NCBI GenBank assembly: GCA_963854835.1 | Contig: OY978530.1 | Location: 23,224,437 to 23,288,436 of the forward strand | Direction: 5' to 3' | Origin: Megamerina dolium | Taxonomy: Eukaryota > Arthropoda > Insecta > Diptera > Megamerinidae | DNA length: 64,000 nucleotides | Shown here: positions 12,277 to 25,041 of the stretch, piece by piece | Layout: every line of letters starts with the position of its first letter | How positions within the stretch are numbered: position 1 is the first letter of the stretch | The notes under the pieces: generated by a model | What the model saw: the letters and a program-made list of their open reading frames with translations, nothing else | What the model was told of the DNA's origin: nothing | Databases searched by the model: none | Made by a program: the position numbers and the translations under genes

Positions 12277-13545
12277 ATTAGCGCCAGGTGTGGAGTTAGA
12301 AGCCACGTTATCGGAAATAGGAGACCTCTTAAAAATGCAAGGTAAAGCGGATCTAGCCATCAAAGACAACTTGGATGCAGCAAAAGAACAGAGGAGAAGC
12401 CTTAGATTTAGGATTGTGAACCAAGGGTTGGAAGCTGAACAACTGGATGCTAAAAACTGGATGCTCTACAAAAGAAATCAGAAGTTAAAGTAATTACTAA
12501 AGGAGAGGAATATTTTGGAGGAGTTTATAGAGAAGAAACTCAGAAAATCCGTGGACGCTGAGCAATTAGGTGCTTTCCAAGTAATAAATCTCAAGAGAGA
12601 ACGTTGCTTAGCAGAAGAGATACCTCTTCGCCGCCGTACACCGATAAGGAGGATACTTTTGGATCCAGAGCCTCAACTATTGCAGAAAATGCGTTTAGAC
12701 GACATAGCTCAAATGGTCAGAAGGCTAGTTCCAGCACTTACTGGAGCTAAGTCAAAAGGCTTAAGAACAGAAGTTTAGTAATTCATTTCTGGCTGAGAAT
12801 TAGAAAAGTGATTGTATCCCTTTAGAATGATTGAGAAGACTTTATATCGTGCATAAAGCAGCGTCTACACGGTAATACGTATACTTTAGTGTTGGCCAAA
12901 AGGTTGTCAATTTGGAAGAATTGTATACACTTCTTAGAAACACATACCTAAAAGCAATCCAGTTAGAACCACTCACACACCAAATCCAGTTTACACAGAA
13001 ATTAGCACATGAAAGTATAAGTGCTTTTGCAAGAAAATTAGATTAGCTGAAATCCGTCGCAACACAGTGTGTCAAGATTTCATATGGAGGAAATAGAGAC
13101 GAAGCACTAATATAGAAGCTAAAGACTTCCGCAAAGAAATCTCGCAAAGAAAGGTATGTTAAACGAACTAGTCAATGAGGCTCTAACCACAAGTAGCTTG
13201 ATTGAGAGAGGTCAACGATACAATCAGGATTATTTAGCGACTAACATTTTCCTCAAAACCAATATAAAACTTATCAAACCGTAATAGGTAATATAGCGGC
13301 AATTCACCAGAATGATAATAGTTCGTTGCCAAGTACGGGTAGGAATACTTTGACGAATCCACAGAAGGGCTTTGAGTGAAACCAAAAACAGGTTCCCACC
13401 TGTTCGTTCTGTGAGAAGAAAGGGTACACCAGAGACGAATGCTTCATAAGGAAAAATACGACGTAATGCATCAAGTTGAAATACGGACATGAGTTTAATT
13501 TGTTTTGCACTTTGTTTTCTAAGCCAATCAAAGTAAATCTCAAGC
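12277..13545 (+). pseudogene. gag: Decayed gag of the 412/mdg1-like Gypsy element
   Basis: Broken frames run from VELEATLSEIGDLLKMQGKA near 12290 through a coiled-coil-like, charged stretch (12515-12778). NLEELYTLLRNTYLKAIQLE follows near 12910, then SISAFARKLD. Near 13400-13500 a zinc-knuckle pair is left: CSFCEKKGYTRDEC (histidine position now Y) and a second knuckle that has lost a cysteine. Many stops lie between the pieces. The order matches gag upstream of the protease and RT relics, and the gene is non-functional. Confidence 0.7.
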
Positions 13546-13819
13546 ACCATGTTTTTTCTGCAATTAATTAGGGCATAGGAATACAGAGGTTTTCAAACGC
13601 AAAGAGTGGGAGAAGTCTCAGGAAACTACGTGGGGCACAGATACGGCCAATAAACCGGGATCCCCAAAATCGTGCAAAATCTAGATCAGCAGTAGTGGAA
13701 GATGTTAGTCATACGTCTACAAAGATTGTTGACACATCTTCCATACAAAATAGCAATAATTATGAGTATTTTTTCAAAGTACCTCATGTAGATGACGTAT
13801 TTCCATTTTTTAGCTTCCT

Positions 13820-16179
13820 CACACGAAGCTAAAAAATGGGAAGCTCATTTTACTAGTAGATCCCTGTGCAGATGCGAGCAAAATAAAATCGTCAGTAGTC
13901 AAAGAATCCGCTAGGGGACGGCGAGATTCAAGCAAAATGCTCAGTGGACGAGAAGACCAAAAATTTGAGCTTGGAAATACATTTAGTATAAAAAATGGGT
14001 TAGCTGCGGACGGTATCCTACGAAGAGACAATCTATGAAATCATTCGGTCATCGACACTATAAAGAAGAAACTGATTTCTATGACGAAGGAAAACAGTAT
14101 TTACTAACGGTGCCTCTTAAATCATTGAATGAGGTTAATTGGGTGCTCTACACCAGTAAGGTTGTAGTACCAGGGAGGGCAATGATGATAGTTCCCCTGA
14201 ACGTAAACACCGATTTGGAAACAATTATAGTGGAGAAGCAAGAGGTTTCTCCCGGAATCTTTTTATGTGAGACATTGGGATGTGTCACATATAATAAAGT
14301 TTATGTACCAATATTGAATACAAATACGAAATCGTATACTGTGAGCAACGATATTACAGTTAATATGATTAAATTTAATCATCTGGATCATATAGAGTAT
14401 GATACAGTTTGTAAAATAAATAGCTTTAGGGAAACTAGTAACTACGAGAGAGTTACTAAAATATTAAAAACAGTGAAGTTAGGTTCATCCCTGAATATTG
14501 AAGAAAGAACATCGATGGAAGAATTTCCAAGTCATTTTACGATTTGTTTTATTTAGAAGGCAATAAATTGCCGTACATAACTGGTATAAAACACACAATA
14601 CCAGTAAAAACAGACCAGGCACCTATCAATCAAAGACAATACAGGTTACCGGAAGTGCATAAAGAAGAAATTAATAGGTAGGTAAATAAAATGTTGGAAC
14701 ATGAAATAATTGTTCCCAGTTCTTCCCCATGGAAATCTTCAATAATTGTAGTTCCAAAGAAGGCGGGAAGCGGTGGAAGCGGTTTTTCTGATTCCACGTA
14801 TCGATGAAATATTGGATCAGTTAGGTTATAGTACACTTGATCTTCCCAGTGGGTATCATCAAGTGCTAATGGAGGAATCAGACAGAGATAAAACAGCTTT
14901 TAGTTCAGTTGTCGGGCATTATTAATTTAATAGAATGCCATTTGGATTAACAGGAACACCTGCTGCTTTTCAAAGATTAATGAATGGCGTATTGACTACA
15001 ATCCAGCGCATAGATTGTTTTGTATATTTGGATGTGTTGTTGTCTACGGTCCAAATTTCGTACAATCGGGCTTACGAACTCTTACGTAAATAGAACTCAA
15101 AGCTAAACGCAGAGCAGTGCCAGTTTTTATGAAAAGAGATAATTTACCAAGGTCATAAATGCACTGAAGAAGGAGCACTACCAGATCCCGGTAAGGTAGA
15201 ATGAGTTAAAAGTATCCCTGATCCAATAAATAAGAAAGATGTTCAGGTATTCTTAGGTTTAGTAAATTATTACCGAAAATTTGTTGAAAATATAGGCATG
15301 GCACTCCCTATTAAGAAATTATTCAGGAAAGACGCAAAAGTTTCATATACAGAAAAATATCAGAAAGCTTTTGAAGACCTAAAGGAGGCAATTTGCCTTC
15401 CACCAATTTTAGCTTATCCTGATTTTTCCTTTTGTGCTGACAACAGATGCCAGTGCCGAAGCTTAGGGTGCGGTTCTATCTCAGGGGAAATTGGAAAATA
15501 TCGATCAATAGCCTTTACGAGCAGAGCACTTAGTGATACTGAGAAAATGTATTTCATTACTGAAAAGGAATTCTTGTCTATAGTGTGGGCTGTAAAGAAA
15601 TATAGGGCATATCTACTGGGTAGACCTTTCATAATCTACACCGATCATCAGCGCTTACGAGGAATTGCAAATCTGAAAGACCAAACATCACGCTTGGGAC
15701 ATTTTAAACATAAACTATCTGAATTTAATTTGAAATAATTTATAAACCAGGAGAAAGTAACTTCAACGGTGATGCTCTCAGCAAAGTTCCACAACCGAAT
15801 CATGAGTTAACAATGATTGTGACTGGTTCTATGTTGAAGAATAAAATCGATGAAACTGAAAGTCAAGGAAAATCTGAGAGAAATTCTGATGATGAGTTAG
15901 AACAAGATGAAAAAGCAGAAAATCAGGAGAATAAGAATGCGGAAGTTCTCTCTAATGAAAATTATATATTGACGATATTTCGCAACTTCCACGATTTAGC
16001 TTTCGGAGGGCACCAGGGTGCCCTGAAAACCTATTTCAGTATTCGAAGACAGTATTGATGGAACCCAACTTAAAAAATATGTTAAACATTGTAAAAAATG
16101 TCAAACTATTAGGTTCTCGAGTTTTACGAAAATGCCAATGATATTAACAGATACACCTTCTAAGCTGTTTGAAATGATA
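13820..16179 (+). pseudogene. pol: Decayed Gypsy pol: protease to integrase zinc domain, copy B
   Basis: A protease relic near 13838-13880 reads KLILLVDPCADASKI, where the DTGA active site has become DPCA. A 173-residue open stretch follows (14035-14556), without assigned domain but in the usual spacer between protease and RT. The RT reads SSPWKSSIIVVPKK near 14730, YSTLDLPSGYHQV, then FGLTGTPAAF and YLDV at 15030 in place of YLDD. RNase H is at 15298-15738 and the integrase HHCC domain at 15980-16100, identical to copy A. Stops are frequent. The first half (13820-14939) is unique to this copy within the window. Confidence 0.85.
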
Positions 16180-16181
16180 TA

Positions 16182-17815
16182 CACTTAGCAGAAAAAGTCT
16201 GCGTACAACCCAAAATGTAACATCAGAACGCTCGAAAGTACATTTTGTATATAAAATTTGTGGTTCCAATTACATTTTCGACTTTATTATAAGTCTTCTG
16301 AACAACCCCATAGCATTTAAATTATTATAAATCTGGTGGCACTATATTTATCGATCAATTTATATTTATAACTTAGTTAGCAGCACAGAAAAAGTCTGCG
16401 TACAGGTAGTAAAAAGGAGATTCCCCGCATGATAGTTGGATATAAAAGTTATATGAGAGCTTTTTACGTATTAATTTTCACACACGTTATTGATTTAAAA
16501 GGATTTGCAGTTATTTAATCGCTTTTCACATCTAATATAATTAATACAGCTGAAAAGAAAAGAAATAAGCCCTGCGGAAAGGGAAATTATTGTCAAACTG
16601 TTTAAAGAAGGGAAAACGTATTGCAAAATTGGTCGAACTGTTGGAAGAACACATTCTTCCATTCAAAGAGTGGTAAAAAATTTCCAATCCACTGGTGTTT
16701 TTGTTTCTCACCCACGATCTGGACGTCCCTCAATACTAACAAGTCGAGAAATCCGCAACGTTTTACAGTACGTCCAGCAAAATCCAGGTTTTTCAGCACT
16801 CAAAATTGCTCAGAACGTAAAAGAAAAGTTTTAGAAGGTTATCTGCTCTGATACAATCCGAAAAATCTTAAAATAATGTGGTTATCATGGTCGAATAGCA
16901 CGTAGAAAGCCGTACAAATCATTGATTAATAGACAAAAGCGCATTGTTTTCGCCAAGGAGCACTTAAACAAGCCCTGAGAGTTTTGGGAAAAGGTCATTT
17001 TCTCAGATGATAGCAAGTTTTGCGTTTTTGCGCAAGCAAAAGCACTCGATAAGAAGAATTTGGTACCGACGGTGAAGCATGGTGGTGGTGGCGCTATGAT
17101 ATGGGGATGCATGGCAAGCAACGGCGTGGGACGAATAGAGTTTATTGATTCAAATATGGACAAATATATGTACGTAAACGTTTTAAAAGCGAATTTGAAG
17201 CAGAGCGCGGAGGATTTGGGTCTGAGCTGTGACTATTATTTCCATCAAGATAATGACCCGAAGCATACTTCCAATATAGTTAAGCTTTGGTTGCTCTATA
17301 ACGTTCCAAATCAGCTTTGTACGCCTCCACAATCACCTGATCTAAATCCCACAGAGCATTTATGGCATTTACTCGAACGCAAAATCCGCCAGAGCCAAAT
17401 TACATCGAAGACGTTGCTGAAAGCAGTGTTGCGCGAGGAATGGAACCAAATATCCTCAACAGAAACTGCCAAGCTAGTTGATTCAATGCCAAAACGCTTA
17501 GCAGAAGTTTTAAAAAGAAAAGGCTATCCAACAAGCTTTTAATTTTTGTGAAAAAATATAAAAAAAATATATTTTTGTTAGTTTTTTGTTCCTTGTACGC
17601 AGACTTTTTCTATTGAATTATTTAGTCATGTTTCTGTTTTTCTTTTTTTCTTTTAATTGCTAAGAAATTAATTTCCTGAATCTTTATAAAAATGAAAACT
17701 GAACGTTATTCAATGAATAAAAAACATATTAGACTTTATAAAACTTGTATTAAGATATTTTCTTCAACGAAGTATTATTTTTTATACCTTGTACGCAGAC
17801 TTTTTCTGCTGAGTG
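16182..17815 (+). mobile_element. Tc1-family IR/DR transposon, copy B
   Basis: Same element as at 1243-2876, carried by the duplication. The TA flanks, double terminal repeats and insertion point in the integrase gene are the same. Confidence 0.92.
16547..17542 (+). pseudogene. Tc1-family transposase, copy B
   Basis: Identical to 1608-2603, including the three nonsense codons. The nonsense mutations therefore predate the duplication. Confidence 0.92.
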
Positions 17816-17943
17816 TATATGGACATGGCAGAGATGACATCTTGATATAAGTATATTCTCATATTTCAAAACGAATTTTCTAAATTTTTTATTTTTGTAC
17901 CTAAATAAGATGCGGAAGCTAGCACAGCAGCGAAAGCGTTTTA
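17816..17943 (+). pseudogene. pol: Gypsy integrase central segment, copy B
   Basis: Identical to 2877-3004. Confidence 0.8.
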
Positions 17944-19217
17944 CAAGGTGCGACAATTATGTATTAAAACTGCCTCTAGAAAACACAATTAAAACACGAT
18001 ATCTGCTAATTTTTCGGTATATTTATTTGAAATATTTTCCTTCTAACCCAATACACTTGTTACATCGATTTAATAGTGATTCAAGCGCGTGTTCCAGCTT
18101 ATTTTTCGGAATTGCCTCCAGTACCCTCGTCAAAGCCCGTTGTATAGTCTGAATGTCATCAAAAAAGCATCCTTCCAACTTCAATTGGGAACAAAAAGAA
18201 GTCGCACGGTACCAAATCTGGTGAATACGGCGGGTGATTCACCACACAGACCTGATTCCGAGCCAAAAATTAACGAACAATGAGTGCTGTGTGACTCGGT
18301 GCATTATCGTGCAACAGAGACCAAGTTTTTGGATCGCGGTATTCTGGTCGAACACGACGGATTCTGAACATCGAACGCTTTAAAACTTCGAGGTGACATG
18401 TGGAAGTAAATGTTTGACCAGTTGGAACAAATTCTTTGTGGATAATTCCTTTGCTATCGAAGAATGTGATGAGCATTGTTTTGATTTTTGATGGAACTTT
18501 TCGTGTTTTTTGGCTTGTGGTGAGTTTTTTGATTTCCATTCCGCACTTTGACGCTTGGTTTCTGGATCGTATTGGAAACACCATGTTTCATCACCCGTAA
18601 CAATTGTTTTCAGGAAGTTTAGATCATTTTCTGCAGCTGCAACCATGTCTCTAGTATGACTGATCTCATTAATTTTTGGTCTCGGTCAATGTGTGTGGTC
18701 GCGCAGACCTTTGTTTTGCCCAAATCCTCGTGAAGAATGAGTCGGATAGTTTCTCTGTTGATGTTTCAGGCCTCTTGCGGTCTTCTGTAATAAAATCACG
18801 AACTTTCTGGATCGCTTCCGGCGTCCGAACTGAAATTGGCCTTCCTTCTTTTATTTCATCTTCCAGCGACTCTCTGCCATCCACAAACCGTTTATGCCAT
18901 ATAAAAACATTTGATCTTGATAAACAAGCATCGCCATATGCTTGCTGCATTATTCCGAATGTTTCTGATGCACTTTTACCAATTTTTGCGTGGAATTTAA
19001 TGACCGCTCTTTGCTCCATGTTAAAATTTCAACATCAAACGAACACGTATTTTGTAAAATGAATGTTAATAAACATTAAATGTCAACCCAATGCCATGGA
19101 ATTTTGACAAATAGTAGAGGAAGGTTGAAGGCTTCAAAACACATGTGCTCACACATAGATGGCGCGCTTGGTTGTTGAGGTATGGTTCGAGTCTTAATAC
19201 ATAATTGTCACACCTTG
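17944..19217 (-). mobile_element. mariner DD34D, copy B
   Basis: Identical to 3005-4278, with the same TA flanks and terminal repeats. Confidence 0.92.
18019..19019 (-). pseudogene. mariner transposase, copy B
   Basis: Identical to 3080-4080, with the same frameshift and stop. Confidence 0.88.
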
Positions 19218-19704
19218 TACAACGAAGTTATCGCACGATATAATATGCCAAAAATTTCAGTTATTGACATTGGTACAAATTTCACTTCGAAATTGTTTCC
19301 AGACACAAGCAAGATGCTAGGTGTTAAAAAATTACATATTACACCATATCAAGCAAATGGTTCTTTAGATGGAAGCCATAGACCTTTAGCAGAATACCTT
19401 TGGAGTTTTGTTAAAGACGATGGGTCTCATTGGGATCAGTGGTTAGCATTTAGATGATCAAAATAAGGTATTAAAATACCTACTACTTAGGTCACATGAG
19501 CTGGTTAGAGAAACTCAAGAAAAGAAATAAGCTAAAATTCAGTATGATAAAGGGATCCGCCCTATAATTTTTAGAATACGAGATAAAGTACTATTGAGAA
19601 ATCAGACTAGGAAAAATAAATTTAGTGCCATCTGAACTGGACCATACGAAGTGATACATGTAGACAGTCCAGTCACGACGACTATTAAAATCGGATGAAA
19701 TAGT
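19218..19704 (+). pseudogene. pol: Gypsy integrase C-terminal part, copy B
   Basis: Identical to 4279-4765. Confidence 0.82.
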
Positions 19705-21476
19705 AAAAAGCATCATAATATATTTTTTTTTATCAAAATAATTTACTAAAACATTTTCATCATAAATTAAACGTAATTTAACATATCACAAATACGAATT
19801 AATAGTGTTTGTAGTAAAATAATTCAGTTAGATAACTACTGTTAGGATATAAAATACAATATTTTGAAACAAGAACTATTACTTAAGCTTCAGGACATAG
19901 AACAGGGCAAGTTGCCATGTTCATGTGTATAACAAGATCTGTTGCAATACATAGAGTAGAATTGTAATTCCGTGTGTGGATGATCATGTGCACGGGTAAA
20001 TCAACTAATCAAAGTATTTTAAGCAATCAAATAAGTAAGTATGAAGATAATAATTCCGTTTTCCACGATCTGGGATGAAAATATGCACAATCAAATAATA
20101 CAGAAAAGCTGGTTATTGCAACAGAATTAAATTGCAACGTGGTTATTAAAGTATATGCAAAACAACGACGCATTCTCTAGTTGTAATTTTTGTGAAATAT
20201 AAATTAATATATAAAACTCACATTGTATACAATATACACAAATAACGTTTCTCTAAAAGTAAAATTATACAACTTTGTAAAAACTCAAAACCTATGTACA
20301 AAAGTCTGATTTTTGAGAATATACTAGAGTTATTAGATGTAATTGTAATAATGAGAAAAAACAGCTTTAGAGTTTGTAAATAAGTGAATAGGTATATTAC
20401 TTGTAATCTCGCCATCTGGGGTAGAGAAAAACGTTGACACTGTGGAAAGATAACTTGTCCAGTAAGTTTAAACACACCGGAAACGATTTAGACTGCGATG
20501 TTAACATAGAACAAAGAGCTAATCGAGTTAAGGTTATATATACATAAATTCCAATATTTACTAAACCAAGTGGTACAGCCTTAAATGAAATCAACAAAAT
20601 AAGTAGCATTGTCATGAAATACTTGGATTGTTCGGTATAATAGTAGCAATACACAATGTGTACACACAATACTCATATGTTACTTTTTTATCCGCATTAC
20701 GACGACCTTTAAGTCACAACATATGATCATGAAGAATTTAATAAGGGAGCCAGCAGTGCAGTCGTATGTGGTCTTGAAGTGTAACTCAGAGTCTGATGAT
20801 AACGATGATTGCTATACCGACCTCACAAGCGTCGAACCATCACCCTCGAAAAGAATTATATGTATGAACGAATTATAAAAGAATGCATATAAATGTTGGT
20901 TATTTCAAGAGGACATATTTTGTTTATTTTCTGTGGATTTTTACGTTCTTCGTATAAATATTTTGTCTGAGAATACCCCTAGTGAAATTTTCCGAAGAAT
21001 AATTTGCTATAACATTATAGCAACTGCCCAAATGGCATTTTATTTAGACTTTAAAAAAAGCGATCAAAACGACTCTTTCGTGAGAGAGCTAGTGGGTTGA
21101 AATGTTCTACAAAATTGTTCTCGTGAAATTTTACTGTATGTGTCCAAACTATATATTTCGCTTCGATATGAATTTTAACCATTTTTTCCCACTCATTCTA
21201 AAGTCAGGCAAAATATTGCAAATTTAATATGGCCATAAAAAAAATTTGGCCAGATAATGCAATAAGTTTTGGAGGTTTTACTATATGGATCTAGGTCTTT
21301 CATGGGTCTAGAATCATTCTGCCCCACAAATAATGTATTACTGTGTAATTAAAGCAAGGATATCAGTACTTGGTTTTAATATACATATGTATAGCAAGTA
21401 CTCTAAGTAAATTCAGTTCGTGTCTTTGTGTGTTAATTTAAATATTAGATAATTTTAGATAATTATTGAGAGTATA
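19705..21476. other. No recognised gene, copy B of 4766-6537
   Basis: Same AT-rich sequence as copy A, with one difference (A21462 against T6523). Nothing is recognised. Confidence 0.5.
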
Positions 21477-22404
21477 AAAAAGTACGTGAGGTTTTTTTCG
21501 AAAATTGAAATTTTATTGTGAAAAATTGGTTATACATTCTGTGTTCAAAGTATTGTCCGTCGCTACCCACTAATTTTTCCCAACCTTACTGGCAGCATAT
21601 AGATTCCGCGTCGGAAGAAGTCTACATGTTTTGAGGCAATCCATAAATCGACCCAATTTTTGGATTCTTCATAAGAATGGAAGCGCTGTTCTTCCAGGGC
21701 GTGTGCCATCGATCGGAATAAGTGGTAATCGGAAGGAGCAATGTCTGGGCTATACGGAGGTTGGGGTAGGACTTCCTTTTTGTACGTTTCTAATAACGTT
21801 TTGACCTTCTCGCCATGAATATTTCGCTTGAGCGTCGATGATGGGGCATGGCCGGGGTATCCATACATTTCCCGACGTTTTGGATTATCGTAATGGACCC
21901 ACTTTTCATCGCGTCACAATTGGAGCAGTTATTCACACGTGAAAAAACGGCGTTCGACGTCTCTTGGTTTCAGTTGATACGGCAGCCAATTTCCTACCTT
22001 TCGGATCATTTCCATTACGTTTAGATGATGCCAAATGGTTGGCTGATTGACTCCAAATGTTTTTACGAGTTCATCTTGCGTTTGCGATGGATCTTCATCG
22101 AGCCTTACCTCCAATCCTTCATCCTAGAAATTTTGGTGGCGCTTCGTGTCGTTCTTCGTTTTCCAAATCAAAATTAAGTTATGATATTGTAATTGAGAAA
22201 AACTCCCCACAAAAATACATTATTCGGTATAAAAGCAGACATGTTCGGAGCACGCAGAAACTATGTTGTGTACACTTCAGCGAAATTGCAGATTCTGAAA
22301 GCAAAAGCCTTATGACGACAATTTAAACTGACGGTGTTGCCAGATGAAACAATGGACTAAAAAACTAGGAGCGACATCTTTTATCAAATCCGCACGAACT
22401 TATT
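21477..22404 (-). mobile_element. Internally deleted mariner, copy B
   Basis: Identical to 6538-7465. Confidence 0.85.
21563..22114 (-). pseudogene. Deleted mariner transposase, copy B
   Basis: Identical to 6624-7175. It lacks the segment with the second catalytic aspartate. Confidence 0.87.
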
Positions 22405-24032
<1,628 letters not shown>

Positions 24033-24033
24033 G

Positions 24034-24044
24034 TGGTGACCCCG
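24034..24044 (+). promoter_or_regulatory. Primer binding site, tRNA-Trp type
   Basis: TGGTGACCCCG lies one base after the LTR and pairs with the 3' end of tRNA-Trp (11 bases including CCA). Confidence 0.87.
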
Positions 24045-24165
24045 GAAGTATAAAATTGAGGTTAGCTCATTCGTAAAAGTGAAAAAACTCCACGTGCATT
24101 TGTCGGCGCTTAAAAGCAATTTCTTCGGTTGTGGAATAATCTTTTAACCTACAAAAATTACAAGG

Positions 24166-25041
24166 ATGCTTGGGCCGGAGGACAATGGCACAACACCTCC
24201 ACAACAACCACCAAATGCACAGCTTATCGGAAATGATGTTCATGTGGATTCTGCTGTGGTTCCAAGAATAAATCCACCGAGCATGGCCGCCACGAACATC
24301 GAATCATATTTTATGTCGCTCGAGTTTTGGTTCGCTGCGTCGGGAGTAACTCAAGACATCAGGAAATACAACCTCGTGATGGCGCAAGTGCCACCAAATA
24401 AATTGACAGAGCTGCGCGCAATCATTGAAGCCACCCCTCAACAGAACAGGTATGAGTACATCAAAACCAAACTAACCTCACATTTCGCCGACAGTCAGCA
24501 AAGGCGCCTGTAGCGTGTTTTATCGGACATGCCACTAGGAGATATGAAGCCTAGTCAGCTCTTCAATGAAATGCGTCGATTTGCTGGTAGTTCACTATGT
24601 GAAACAGTTCTAGTTGATTTGTGGGCATCACGATTACCACCTCACGCGCAGGCTGCAGTGATAGCTGCAAAAGGGGACCCGGTGGATAAAGTTGTAATCG
24701 CAGATGCCATAGTAGAGTCGATGGGCCTACGTGGTATAAATAGAGTAGAGCAATCTTCCGCCGTCTCACCCTCATCGAACCAGTTTAACACAGATTCTGA
24801 GGTTACCCTGCAAGCACTCCAACGACAGATTGCGCAACTCTCAAAGCGACTTGAGGCGATACAGACGAAAAAAAGGAGTTCGCGAAGCCACTCACGTTCA
24901 TACAGCCGTAATCGGTCACCTGAACCTCGGACAACCAGTAACTCAGCAAATAGGAGTTGCTGGTATCATCGTACTTTTGGCGACAACGCGCGTAGATGCA
25001 AAACCCCCTGCAGTTACGCCAACGCAAATTCACCGAATTGA
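24166..25041 (+). pseudogene. gag: gag of CsRn1-like element with a premature stop
   Basis: The ATG at 24166 begins a 291-codon frame that forms the particle and binds RNA. The order is a proline-rich start, a capsid-like middle (IESYFMSLEFWFAASGV, PSQLFNEMRRFAG, LVDLWASRLPPHAQAAVIA), an arginine/serine-rich linker, and the zinc finger CWYHRTFGDNARRCKTPC. That finger has the C-x2-H-x9-C-x3-C pattern, the unusual CHCC form of CsRn1-group Gag proteins. Codon 116 (24511-24513) is TAG, while copy A has CAG. This splits the frame into 115 residues and a 3' part restarting at ATG 24529. The natural stop is TGA at 25039-25041, and pol follows in the same frame. Confidence 0.9.
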
